From positions 1 through 64,000 of the forward strand of contig CBDUZZ010000014.1 in NCBI GenBank assembly GCA_965371855.1: a stretch of 64,000 nucleotides of DNA. The letters are read 5' to 3'. The position numbers and the translations under genes are program-made. Position 1 is the first letter of the stretch, and each line of letters opens with the position of its first letter. Shown here in pieces: positions 53,866 through 62,362 of this stretch. Below the pieces are notes generated by a model. It had not been told where the DNA came from. It ran no database searches and worked only from the letters and a program-made list of their open reading frames with translations. The DNA comes from JAADEM01 sp965371855 (GTDB lineage: Bacteria; Bacteroidota; Bacteroidia; Bacteroidales; Marinilabiliaceae).

Positions 53866-55242
53866 ATGATTATTCGCAAAAGCATAATTACTTTATTAAT
53901 AGTTTCATCTGTATTTTTGTATAGTTGCAATCAAATCATTACAAATCAGACAATAGACCATATTCCTATGAAAGAGAGGCAAATCACATTTTCAGAAAAA
54001 AATCATGTACTCGATAATAATGATAACTTTTCGCCGGATGATAAGTTTTTGTGTTTCGATACACGGGGAACAGTATTCAATAACAATTTAGCAAATTGTA
54101 AGTCAATTGAAAAAGTTGAAATAGCAACAGGTATAGCGACTGTTATTTGGAATCCCGAATCGATAACCGGCGAACATGCAGCACCTGGTGTTGCCGCAGT
54201 ATCATACCATCCGTTTGAGAATAAAGTAGTGTTTATACACGGACCTTTTCTTGATGAAGTTGAAGAGCGGGGCTATTATGGTATTCGTAACCGTACAGGT
54301 GTTGAGGTTACTGCCGATGGAAAACAGAATTTGGTAAAAGTTGATATGCGTGATGTTTCCATTGATAAACCAACTATACAAGGTGCTCAAAGGGGAGGAA
54401 CACATCGCCATGAATATTCACGTAACGGGAAACGCATTGGGTTTACTTACGATGATTATCTTAATGAAGATTATGACAGAACCATTGGTTATATGGAGAT
54501 TAATGATAAGGCTCCGGAAGGTTACACCCACTATTTTACTGTTTTAGTAAAACCTGCCAAAAAGGGAGAATCAAAACCCGGTGAAATTGAAAAAGCCTCA
54601 AGCGATTCGTGGGTCGATTCATCAGGAACTAAGCGTGCATTTATAGGAAAAGTCAGAGCCAAAAATGGTGTCGACTATGAGACTTCTCTTTTTGTTGCTG
54701 AAATTCCTGATTCAGTTGATATTACCACAGCATTTTCAGGTAATGGAAATGTGTACCCCACTCCGCCCAAAGGAATTAATATTTGCAGGTTAACTCATAG
54801 CAAATGGGCCGATGGGATTGTACGTGGCTCTTACGATGGGAAAAATATTGCCTATCTGTCACTTGATGCAAACAATATAAAACAAGTATTTGTTATTCCT
54901 ACTGATGGTTCAGACATTGATACTGATATAAATAAACAACCTAAACAAGTTACTTTTTTTGACAATGATGCTTCGAGCGTTCGATGGCATCCGTCAGACA
55001 ATTGGATTTTTTCTGTAAGTAAAGGTAATATTGCTGTAACTTATGTTGGTAAAGGTAACAACTTTGGAAAAACTTTTTTTCTTACAAGCGATAATCAAAA
55101 AAGAGATCAGTTGGTAGTTTCGCATACAGGAAATAGTATTGCCTACGGAATTATACTACAATCTGAGAATTCAGAAAAAGAGTGGAAACAAATTTTTGTA
55201 ATGGAATTTGATATTAAAAAACTAAATGAAAAATTATTATGA
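53866..55242 (+). CDS. DUF3748 family lipoprotein (propeller, oligogalacturonate-lyase-like)
   Basis: A 458-residue lipoprotein (LYSC, Cys21) of the DUF3748 group, recognised by NFSPDDKFLCFDTRG, GPFLDEVEERGYYGIRNRTG and GTHRHEYSRNGKRIGFTYDD. The family is a beta-propeller related in pattern to PL22 oligogalacturonide lyases and other TolB-like propellers, with conserved His residues that may bind metal. Its function is not established. It follows the SIS gene by 18 bp, so it is probably in the same transcript and acts in the periplasm. Confidence 0.8.
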   Translation: MIIRKSIITLLIVSSVFLYSCNQIITNQTIDHIPMKERQITFSEKNHVLDNNDNFSPDDKFLCFDTRGTVFNNNLANCKSIEKVEIATGIATVIWNPESITGEHAAPGVAAVSYHPFENKVVFIHGPFLDEVEERGYYGIRNRTGVEVTADGKQNLVKVDMRDVSIDKPTIQGAQRGGTHRHEYSRNGKRIGFTYDDYLNEDYDRTIGYMEINDKAPEGYTHYFTVLVKPAKKGESKPGEIEKASSDSWVDSSGTKRAFIGKVRAKNGVDYETSLFVAEIPDSVDITTAFSGNGNVYPTPPKGINICRLTHSKWADGIVRGSYDGKNIAYLSLDANNIKQVFVIPTDGSDIDTDINKQPKQVTFFDNDASSVRWHPSDNWIFSVSKGNIAVTYVGKGNNFGKTFFLTSDNQKRDQLVVSHTGNSIAYGIILQSENSEKEWKQIFVMEFDIKKLNEKLL

Positions 55243-55450
55243 AAAATTGCTATTAGGCACTTTAGGTGCAATAATTGCAATTTTATTAATAGTAGTAATA
55301 TTTGTTTATAGCAATGTAAGAGACCGGCATTCAGGTTATGAAGTTGATATCAGAAAACAAATTCCTAAAGAGGCAGAAATAGATTATGTTTTAATCTCCA
55401 GCACACAAACTAGGTCGGATTTGAGTATAAAAAGATGGATAGAAAAATAA
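55226..55450 (+). pseudogene. Fragment of a neutral-ceramidase-like membrane-anchored protein
   Basis: The 74-residue frame overlaps the end of the DUF3748 gene by 17 bp. It has a membrane anchor (about 8-29), then VRDRHSGYEVDI, then YVLISSTQTRS. Neutral/alkaline ceramidase-like proteins of Bacteroidota start with an anchor and DRHPGY and have an IASTHTHSGPD block about 100 residues later; here these are almost adjacent, the block is mutated, and the remaining several hundred residues are missing. It could alternatively be a small membrane protein; the family match is short. Confidence 0.5.
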
Positions 55451-55531
55451 AGTGCTATTTTAGGTGCAGGCAAATTTATTATCTATTAATAAATAAATTT
55501 TTCAAAAAATATTTTCTAAAAGAATAATCAC

Positions 55532-56890
55532 ATGAGATATTTTAAAACATTAATCGGGTTGGTATTTTTTGTGCTTTTATTATCATCCTGCAAGGAGAAG
55601 AAAGTGCCACTTACACCCGAAACAGCATTGAATCATTATTTGCAAAATGATGATAAAACATTTTCATGGGAAATTGCTGACACTTTTGAAGTGAGCGGAG
55701 TAAAAGCATATAACCTTATACTCACTTCGCAAAAATGGCGTGAACATATTTGGAAACATCAGTTAACTGTATTTATTCCTGAAGAGATAAAGTATAATGA
55801 TGCATTGTTGTTTATTTCCGGTGGGAGTATCAATAAAAAAGGTGATCCTAACTTTAGGGGGCCTAATGATGATTTTACAAAAATGGTGGCTACTATCGCT
55901 TCTACAAACAAAGCAATTACATCCATTATTCGTCAAACACCAAATCAGCCGCTGTATGAGGGTGACCTAGTTGAAGACCAGTTAATTTCATACACTTTGC
56001 ATAACTATAAAAAGGATGGTGATTTGACATGGCCTTTGCTTTTTCCAATGGTAAAAACTGCAGTGCGTGCTATGGATGCCGTTCAGGAATTTACAAAAAA
56101 TGAGTTAAAGCAAAACATAGACAAATTTGTAGTAACAGGTGCTTCAAAACGCGGTTGGACAACATGGCTTACCGGGGCTATGGATTCAAGGGTTGAAGCA
56201 ATTGCACCTATGGTGATTGATGTTTTAAATATGCCAATAAGTCTGAATTATCAAATTGAAGTTTGGAAAGAGTATAGTATACAAATTGAGGATTACGTGA
56301 AACTGGAAATTCCTCAAAGCGTAGCTACCCAATCAGGTAAAAATATCTCGACTATGGTTGATCCATACTCCTATAGGAAGAAATTAACTATGCCCAAAAT
56401 GATATTTATAGGAACAAACGATGAGTATTGGCCTGTTGATGCCATTAAAAACTATTATGATAGTATTCCGGGCGAAAACTACATACACTATGTGCCAAAT
56501 GCCGGGCACGATTTGGGAGATACGGATCAGGCACCAAGGGCTTTAAGTGCGTTTTTTGGAAACACTATACAGAAAAAACCATACCCCGAATGTAAATGGG
56601 TAATGACACCGAATGGGAAAAATGCAGGTTTAGAAGTAAAAGCAACACCGGATAAACTTGTTGATGCCCTTATCTGGTCGGCAGTTTCGACTGATCGTGA
56701 TTTTCGTGATGAGAAATGGACTGGCAAAAGTCTGGAAGCTAAAAGTAAAGCCGATATCGCGGTTGAGGTAGGTTATCCTGAATCAGGGTTCAAAGCATTT
56801 TATATTGATTTGGAATATCTTGACGCAAATGGAAATAAATATTCAAAGAGCACACGTATGTTTGTAACAGATTCAAAAAGTGTATTGTAA
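55532..56890 (+). CDS. PqaA-type (PhoPQ-activated pathogenicity-related) alpha/beta hydrolase lipoprotein
   Basis: A 452-residue lipoprotein (LLSSC, about Cys20). The family signature is clear: FISGGS, TGASKRGWTTWLTGAMDSRV with the nucleophile Ser in GASKRG, MIFIGTNDEYWPVDA and HYVPNAGHDLG with the catalytic His. PqaA-like proteins of environmental bacteria are predicted esterases; substrates are unknown. It is followed 18 bp later by another alpha/beta hydrolase lipoprotein, so the pair may deacylate or de-esterify the same material. Confidence 0.88.
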   Translation: MRYFKTLIGLVFFVLLLSSCKEKKVPLTPETALNHYLQNDDKTFSWEIADTFEVSGVKAYNLILTSQKWREHIWKHQLTVFIPEEIKYNDALLFISGGSINKKGDPNFRGPNDDFTKMVATIASTNKAITSIIRQTPNQPLYEGDLVEDQLISYTLHNYKKDGDLTWPLLFPMVKTAVRAMDAVQEFTKNELKQNIDKFVVTGASKRGWTTWLTGAMDSRVEAIAPMVIDVLNMPISLNYQIEVWKEYSIQIEDYVKLEIPQSVATQSGKNISTMVDPYSYRKKLTMPKMIFIGTNDEYWPVDAIKNYYDSIPGENYIHYVPNAGHDLGDTDQAPRALSAFFGNTIQKKPYPECKWVMTPNGKNAGLEVKATPDKLVDALIWSAVSTDRDFRDEKWTGKSLEAKSKADIAVEVGYPESGFKAFYIDLEYLDANGNKYSKSTRMFVTDSKSVL

Positions 56891-56908
56891 ATTGAAAATC
56901 ACTTTAAT

Positions 56909-57811
56909 ATGAATAAAACATTAAGACATAATATAGGAACCCTGAGTTTCGTAATTGTAGCAGCATTTTTGCTTTTGTCGTGCGAAACAAAAGATAGTTT
57001 ACCTCTAAGTAAATATTATGATTATGATAGGGAACTACCTTTAAAAGACACACTTTTAACAGTTGATAGTGCCGATAATTACAACATGCGGCATATTGAT
57101 TATTTCAGTGTGAATAATAAAAAGGTAAAAGCTCTCCTTTCTATTCCCAATAATGTTGATAAACCAATGCCTGTGGTGATTTTGTTACATGGGTTTGGCG
57201 ATAGAAAAACAGTCGATTACATTGAATCAGGACATGAATATTTCATTAAAAACGGGTATGCCGTGTTTCGAATTGATATAGCCAATCATGGTGATAGGTT
57301 TGAGGATGATTATGAACTCAGCTTTACCGATGGTTATAAATTTTGGACACGTAATATTATCATACAAACTGTCTTTGATTTAAGGCGGGGAATTGATTTA
57401 TTAAGTACTGTTCCTGAGATTGATTCTACTCGTATCGGGTTTTATGGCATAAGCCTTGGCGGATCCACCGGAACAGTGTTTTGTGCCGTGGATAAAAGGG
57501 TAAAAGTGCCTGTAATTGCACTTGCAGGTGGTGGATTTAATGTTATGTTTGGTTTTGATGCATTGTCTGAGGAAGCTTTAGATTATTTTAGCATGATTGA
57601 TCCGATTAATTATGTTGAAATGATTAATCCTCGTCCCCTGCTAATGCTAAATGCTGAGAATGATGACGTCGTTCCGCCTTTTACTACCAAGAGGTTGTTC
57701 AAAAAAGCGAAAGAGCCTAAAAAGATAATCTGGTATAATGCCAAACATCATGATGTGCCAATAGATAAGGTTTATCAAGCAGGCATTGACTGGTATAAAA
57801 AGTATTTGTAA
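56909..57811 (+). CDS. Alpha/beta hydrolase lipoprotein (dienelactone-hydrolase-like)
   Basis: A 300-residue lipoprotein (LLLSC). The fold is shown by VVILLHGFGDRKTVDY, the nucleophile elbow GFYGISLGGSTGT (Ser in G-I-S-L-G), the Asp in MLNAENDDVVPP and a final His in AKHHDVP. Likely an acyl or carbohydrate esterase acting in the periplasm. Last plus-strand gene of the run starting at 51411, and convergent with the sialidase-like gene. Confidence 0.88.
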   Translation: MNKTLRHNIGTLSFVIVAAFLLLSCETKDSLPLSKYYDYDRELPLKDTLLTVDSADNYNMRHIDYFSVNNKKVKALLSIPNNVDKPMPVVILLHGFGDRKTVDYIESGHEYFIKNGYAVFRIDIANHGDRFEDDYELSFTDGYKFWTRNIIIQTVFDLRRGIDLLSTVPEIDSTRIGFYGISLGGSTGTVFCAVDKRVKVPVIALAGGGFNVMFGFDALSEEALDYFSMIDPINYVEMINPRPLLMLNAENDDVVPPFTTKRLFKKAKEPKKIIWYNAKHHDVPIDKVYQAGIDWYKKYL

Positions 57812-57866
57812 ACTTTTTTTGAGTGTTTTATTAGAGTGACGTTTATCTTTAGTAAACTTTCTAATG

Positions 57867-59114
57867 TTACTCAGCCTCTTTTACCCAACCTGTTGAAAAT
57901 ACAACATGTTTAATGGTGCCCCTATCTTTAACATGGTTTGAAAACGTGACATGAATTGAACCATTTTCACTTTGCATAGCTGTGGGATATCCAAAAGAGC
58001 CTTCCCCCTTTTCTGCTTTTTCAAGATGCTTTGTGTATTTCCACGTTTCCCCTTCGTCTTCCGAAAGGCTAACAGCTAAACTGTACCTGCCATCTTCCAC
58101 ATCATTATAAACCATAAGGAAATTACCATCTTTTAATTTAATCGCATCTATACTTGCGCCCGGGTTTGGTATGTCTGTTTTTTCAGCTGCACTCCATTCA
58201 TAACCGTTATCTTCTGATGTGCTAATCATTATCCTGCCCGGTTCGTCACCATTGTCGCGCATATAGGCAATAAGCGAACCATCCTTTTTTTGGATGATTG
58301 CAGGTTGTACATTTCCACGACCTACCGAAGGTAAACTAGCTTTCCAGGTGTCACCGTCATCATCAGAAATGGCCATTAACGAAAAGTTATAGCCATCGGA
58401 ATATAATGGTAACAAAATCCTGCCATTTTCTAAAACAGTAGGTTGTATCCTTGTCATCCAGCCTGTTTCTCTTTTCTTTGGTTCTTTGGCAGCATCATAA
58501 ACCATAGTCTCATAAAGCGGGGCATATTCGGCCCAAGATAAACCTGATTTACCTGATTTCTTAAATTTTTCTTTAACATCTTCGGCAAATTGATTGTCCG
58601 GTTTTAATAAAATAATATCCTGCCAATCCCATTTTGGTGCTCCGGGTTTTTTGTAATCGTCAGAGTACCGGTATTTTAAAACAGAAGTTTCCCAACGATT
58701 TGCTTGTACTACAATCCAAAATAAAAATAAACGCTTGTTTTTATTTATAAATAATACCGGGTTGCAATCAGGATGTCCTGGTGTATCAGCTAAAACAAAA
58801 GGGTTACTCCATGTTTTTGAACCTTTCTTTAATCGTGCCCCTTTTATCATTACATCGTTTGCACTACGTTCGCCTGAACCTTCAAACCAACAGCTAAGCA
58901 TATCGCCGTTAGGCAATTCAACAATTGAACTACTATGAACATGTTTATCCTGAAGCGGAAAAATCATTTGTGATTTATAGATTTCTCCTTTTTTGGCATT
59001 TATTTTTTGAGCCGGTGAGTTAAATCCGGTAAAAAAACTCATTGTTAAAATTAAGAATAGCGATAGCCCTCTACTTTTATTTTTCAAATGATAATTTAAT
59101 CTTAAATTTTTCAT
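57867..59114 (-). CDS. Sialidase-family (BNR-repeat) secreted protein
   Basis: A 415-residue protein with a signal peptide (LFLILTMSFFTGFNSPAQ). It has Asp-box-like repeats ISDDDGDTWKAS, STSEDNGYEWSA and LSEDEGETWKYT, and conserved VHSSSIVELPNGDMLSCWFEGSGE and GYPTAMQSENGSIHVTFS. This is the COG4409-type sialidase fold; the F/YRIP motif of classical exo-sialidases is not visible, so activity on sialic acid is not assured. It is intact. A second, decayed member lies at 59267. With the aldolase and symporter at 47.8-50.2 kb it could supply a released acidic sugar. Confidence 0.82.
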   Translation of the reverse strand: MKNLRLNYHLKNKSRGLSLFLILTMSFFTGFNSPAQKINAKKGEIYKSQMIFPLQDKHVHSSSIVELPNGDMLSCWFEGSGERSANDVMIKGARLKKGSKTWSNPFVLADTPGHPDCNPVLFINKNKRLFLFWIVVQANRWETSVLKYRYSDDYKKPGAPKWDWQDIILLKPDNQFAEDVKEKFKKSGKSGLSWAEYAPLYETMVYDAAKEPKKRETGWMTRIQPTVLENGRILLPLYSDGYNFSLMAISDDDGDTWKASLPSVGRGNVQPAIIQKKDGSLIAYMRDNGDEPGRIMISTSEDNGYEWSAAEKTDIPNPGASIDAIKLKDGNFLMVYNDVEDGRYSLAVSLSEDEGETWKYTKHLEKAEKGEGSFGYPTAMQSENGSIHVTFSNHVKDRGTIKHVVFSTGWVKEAE

Positions 59115-59266
59115 AGTTGTAGAATTTATAACTGATTGAAGTTTTGTTTGTTGCTAATTGTCGTAAATTTAAAATGTCTTCATAAGACTAATTATTTACA
59201 AAAAAACATCTAAAAAGTACTAAAAACTAATGTATTTTAAATTAATTTACATAGATTTTTAACTTT

Positions 59267-59491
59267 TTGAGTAATCATAAACTTTGTTCAATATATTTGT
59301 TACAGTGGTTTATGGGCGATGTGGAAACTATTTTTGGGCAAACCGATACTTTTTCGCAAAACTGGTCTGACGATTACGGGAAAACATGGAGCAAAATGAC
59401 AGCTACAGAGTTGCCTAATCCAAATTCAGGCATTGATGCCGTTAGTTTAAAGGATAGCAGACAATTATTGGTTTATAATCCTACAGGATGA
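59267..59491 (+). pseudogene. Sialidase-family fragment
   Basis: The plus strand reads GDVETIFGQTDTFSQNW, SDDYGKTWSKMTATELPNPN and SGIDAVSLKDSRQLLVYNPTG, matching BNR-repeat sialidases and similar to residues in the intact gene at 57867 (which has IPNPGASIDAIKLKDGNFLMVYND). About 60 codons remain, with no signal peptide. The frame then shifts into the next fragment. Confidence 0.75.
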
Positions 59492-59873
59492 TTCTCGCGT
59501 AATTGCCCTTAATAAAAACTGGAAATTATTTCCATCTGAAATATTAGAAGGAAAAACGAATTTGTCGGCACATTTAGAATGTAATGGTAGCGATACCCGG
59601 GCGGCATATAACGGATATCCTGAAAATTCTTTATCCGCAATTCAGCATGCCATCAATTTGGGCGCTGATATTTTAGAGCTGGACGTAAAAGTTACCAGAG
59701 ACAGTATTGTTGTGTTGATGCACGACGGAACAATTAACCGGACAACTAATGGAACTGGCAACCCGGAGGATTACACCTTGGCTGAACTCCAAAAATTTCA
59801 CCTGAAAATGAGCAACGGCACCTTATCTGATGAAACCATCCCCACATTTGAAGATGCACTAACCGTATATTAA
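59492..59873 (+). pseudogene. GDPD (glycerophosphodiester phosphodiesterase) N-terminal fragment
   Basis: The frame reads NKNWKLFPSEILEGKTNL, then AHLECNGSDTRAAYNGYPENSL, AIQHAINLGADILELDVK and VLMHDGTINRTTNGTG. This is the start of the GDPD barrel, with the metal-binding ELD and HDGTINRTT motifs, but the AHRG motif is altered to AHLE and the frame ends at ALTVY, so most of the enzyme is gone. It is directly followed by an antisense nuclease fragment. Confidence 0.82.
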
Positions 59874-60055
59874 TACGTTCAATAGCATCCGGGTTTTCCA
59901 TTAACCATTGAATGTATTTTCTATTGCGCATCTTTTTAAGATAGTTTTCTATTTTTCGAGCCTGGCTAATATTATCACACACGATAGAATCCTTTAATAC
60001 CCAATCATCAGCTTTCGCAGTAAATTTTTCTTTGCCATAATATATAAGTGAAAGC
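59870..60055 (-). pseudogene. GIY-YIG nuclease C-terminal fragment
   Basis: The minus strand reads SLIYYGKEKFTAKADDW, CDNISQARKIENYLKK and RNRKYIQWLMENPDAIERI, the C-terminal half of the small single-domain GIY-YIG proteins of Bacteroidota. The N-terminal GIY-YIG motif is missing, and near 59870 the frame runs into the antisense of the GDPD fragment. Confidence 0.65.
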
Positions 60056-60069
60056 TGCCATTTTTTTAA

Positions 60070-60105
60070 TAAAAAAGGGGATGAAAAAAATCCAATCCCC
60101 TTTTA
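60070..60105 (-). terminator. tRNA terminator
   Basis: AAAAGGGGAT and ATCCCCTTTT pair around a short AT loop, with a T-run following on the minus strand. It lies 8 bp beyond the 3' end of the tRNA gene. Confidence 0.75.
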
Positions 60106-60112
60106 ATGTTTG

Positions 60113-60186
60113 TGGGCCCACATGGGCTTGAACCATGGACCCCCTGATTATGAGTCAGGTGCTCTAACCAACTGAGCTATAGGCCC
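60113..60186 (-). tRNA. tRNA with anticodon CAT (Met or Ile2)
   Basis: The 74-nt minus-strand gene folds as a cloverleaf: acceptor GGGCCTA/TGGGCCC (with one G-T pair), D arm GCTCAGTTGGTTAGAGC, anticodon stem CCTGA/TCAGG around loop CTCATAA, and T arm CATGG TTCAAGC CCATG. The discriminator is A and CCA is not encoded. Anticodon CAT means elongator Met or the lysidine-modified Ile2 tRNA; I cannot decide from sequence. It lacks the initiator-type GGG/CCC anticodon stem. Confidence 0.93.
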
Positions 60187-60274
60187 CACAAAAACCTATT
60201 ATATTTTGTATCTTTACATTCAGAACATTCTCTGATAGCATGAGGAAACAACAAATATTTCCAATTAGCGGATG

Positions 60275-60305
60275 CAAAAGTAATAAGTTAATTTTAATTA
60301 TCAAA
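60275..60305 (-). promoter_or_regulatory. Promoter for the tRNA gene
   Basis: On the minus strand TTTG (60302-60305), exactly 19 bp, then TACTTTTG (60275-60282) gives a full match to the Bacteroidota TTTG-N19-TAnnTTTG promoter. Transcription would start about 80 nt before the mature tRNA. Confidence 0.7.
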
Positions 60306-60325
60306 TAGCTTTAAGAAGTTTTTAC

Positions 60326-60952
60326 ATGATTGATTTATCAACTATAGAAACAATAGTCTTTGACCTTGGCGGAGTTGTTGTGAATCTGGATATTAACCTT
60401 ACTATTGAGGCTTTTAAAAAATTGGGTATTCACAATGCTGAAAATTGGATTACCCCGGGATTACATGCGGATATTTTCCTGAAACTGGAAGTGGGAAAAA
60501 TATCAGAGGATCAATTTTACAAGGGCATCAGAGAGTTGGTAGGGGTAGAGGTGACAGACAAGGAGATTAGGGAAGCCTGGTGTGCGATGTTGATTGATTT
60601 GCCTCTGGACAGAGTTAAGAGAATTGAGCAGTTAAAGAAAAATCATAATGTATTCCTGTTAAGCAACACAAACTGTATTCATCGCATGTATTTTGATCGA
60701 TTTGCCAAGGGCTATAACAGCATGACAGATCTGTTTCATGAAGTTTTTTACTCCTATTTAATGCACGACCACAAACCCAATTTGTCAATCTTTAATTCTG
60801 TCATTGAAAAAGAAAACCTGGTACCTGCTAAAACCCTTTTTATTGACGATGCACCGGACAATATTGTTGCTGCACGAAATGCCGGGATGCAAGCAGTATT
60901 AATAACACCTGAAAAACAGATGGAAGACCTTTTTAGAAGTGATGATTTTTAA
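60326..60952 (+). CDS. HAD-family phosphatase (HAD-IA, YihX-like)
   Basis: A 208-residue cytoplasmic HAD hydrolase. Motif I is VFDLGGVVVNLD, motif II is FLLSNTN, motif III Lys is in HDHKPNLSIF and motif IV is LFIDDAPDNIVAARNAGM. It resembles YihX-type alpha-glucose-1-phosphate or haloacid dehalogenase-like phosphatases; the exact substrate is unknown. Intact, with a normal ATG start. Confidence 0.9.
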   Translation: MIDLSTIETIVFDLGGVVVNLDINLTIEAFKKLGIHNAENWITPGLHADIFLKLEVGKISEDQFYKGIRELVGVEVTDKEIREAWCAMLIDLPLDRVKRIEQLKKNHNVFLLSNTNCIHRMYFDRFAKGYNSMTDLFHEVFYSYLMHDHKPNLSIFNSVIEKENLVPAKTLFIDDAPDNIVAARNAGMQAVLITPEKQMEDLFRSDDF

Positions 60953-60979
60953 ACGACAATTAGCTTCAGCAGTGTAGAA

Positions 60980-61429
60980 CTATTTCTTAACAAGTAACCA
61001 AATAGTCTCGTTATTTGGCATGTTCTTTTCTTTTCTCAGAGCGTTAAAAGCCTCATCCCTGTCATGAAATGACTTATATGATACTTTGTAGAAATCGGTA
61101 TTAGGCCCTGTTTTTCTAATAATAACCTCTGAGTTATATCCTTGTGCCCGTAACTCTTTTTGAAATTTCTCAGCATTCTTCATCGATTTAAAACTCCCTG
61201 AGATCAGGAAATACCGGTCATCAGGCTTAATAATTTCCGGCTCTGGCTCTGCAACTTTTTGTTCTGCAATTTTCGCTAATGAATCAGCCAGTTTAGCACT
61301 ATCAACAAGTGGTTGGTGAACCACTGTTTTTTTAACAGGTTTTTTCTCAGGTTTTTTCTTGCCTGAATTACAAGCACCAATTGATAAAATTAAAAAGGCG
61401 GAGATAAAAAAAACATATAGCTTTTTCAT
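60980..61429 (-). CDS. SPOR-domain lipoprotein
   Basis: A 149-residue lipoprotein (LSIGAC, about Cys20) with a Lys/Pro-rich linker (KKPEKKPVKKTV), a helical stretch and a C-terminal SPOR domain at about 70-149 (RYFLISGSFKSMKNAEKFQKEL, DFYKVSYKSFHDRDEAFNAL). SPOR domains bind denuded peptidoglycan at division sites. It is convergent with the HAD phosphatase gene. Confidence 0.93.
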   Translation of the reverse strand: MKKLYVFFISAFLILSIGACNSGKKKPEKKPVKKTVVHQPLVDSAKLADSLAKIAEQKVAEPEPEIIKPDDRYFLISGSFKSMKNAEKFQKELRAQGYNSEVIIRKTGPNTDFYKVSYKSFHDRDEAFNALRKEKNMPNNETIWLLVKK

Positions 61430-61621
61430 AAATCAGGTTTTTCTATCGGAGTTAACAAATAAACGTTACAGCTTGTGTAAAATTAGCGATTATGACATGA
61501 CTCGCAAATTTTTAGCTGAAAAAGTTTCGGCATTTATTAAAAATGTTTTTTATAATTGATTTTAAGATACACGTAGCCTTTTACGGATTATTTATGCTAT
61601 GGTTGCAGTTTTAAAGAGAAA

Positions 61622-62323
61622 TCATTTAACAAATTTATAGCCTACACCTTTTACTGTTTTAATATGATTAGAACCTATCTTTTCTCTTAGTTTCCTGATA
61701 TGTACGTCAATAGTACGTTCCCCGACAACAATATCATTCCCCCAGACATTATCATAAATATCTTCCCTTGTAAAAACCTTTTCGGGTTTGGAAACCAGAT
61801 ACAAAAGAAGTTCAAACTCCTTACGTGGTAACACTATCTCCTTATCGTCTTTTATAATTATGTATCTCTCTTTATCAATAGTAATATCACCCGCAGTAAT
61901 CACGTTGTTCTCCTGGCTTGATTCAACCTTGTCTTCCGTCTTATATCTTTTCAGAAGTGCTTTGACTTTGGATACAAGTATTTTTGGCTTAATGGGTTTT
62001 GTTACAAAATCATCTGCCCCTGCTTCAAACCCTGCTATCTGAGTATAATCTTCTCCTCTGGCGGATAAAAAAGTTATTATTGTGTTATTGAGATCAGGTA
62101 TTTTCTTTAACTCTTCACAAGTCTCAATACCATCCATTTCCGGCATCATCACATCAAGAATAATTAATTGTGGAAGTATTTTTTTTGCAATATTAAGAGC
62201 TTCTTCACCGTTTTGAGCTGTATGAACTTCAAAACCCTCTTTTTTTAAATTATAGCTTAAAAATTCCAGAATATCAGGTTCATCATCAACAAGGAGTATC
62301 TTAAAATTTTTATAATCCGTCAT
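61622..62323 (-). CDS. PhoB/OmpR-type response regulator
   Basis: A 233-residue regulator. Receiver residues 1-125 carry the phospho-Asp in LIILDVMMPEMDG, Thr in TFLSARG and Lys in FVTKPIKP. The DNA-binding winged helix (about 138-233) ends with VGERTIDVHIRKLREKIG and VKGVGYKF. It lies 39 bp after the sensor kinase gene and would be its partner. Gene context (phosphate transporter) and the Pho-box-like repeat make PhoB the likely identity. Confidence 0.92.
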   Translation of the reverse strand: MTDYKNFKILLVDDEPDILEFLSYNLKKEGFEVHTAQNGEEALNIAKKILPQLIILDVMMPEMDGIETCEELKKIPDLNNTIITFLSARGEDYTQIAGFEAGADDFVTKPIKPKILVSKVKALLKRYKTEDKVESSQENNVITAGDITIDKERYIIIKDDKEIVLPRKEFELLLYLVSKPEKVFTREDIYDNVWGNDIVVGERTIDVHIRKLREKIGSNHIKTVKGVGYKFVK

Positions 62324-62362
62324 GTGTAATTTTCTATTTTTCTTTTTGTAAAGTTAGTACTA

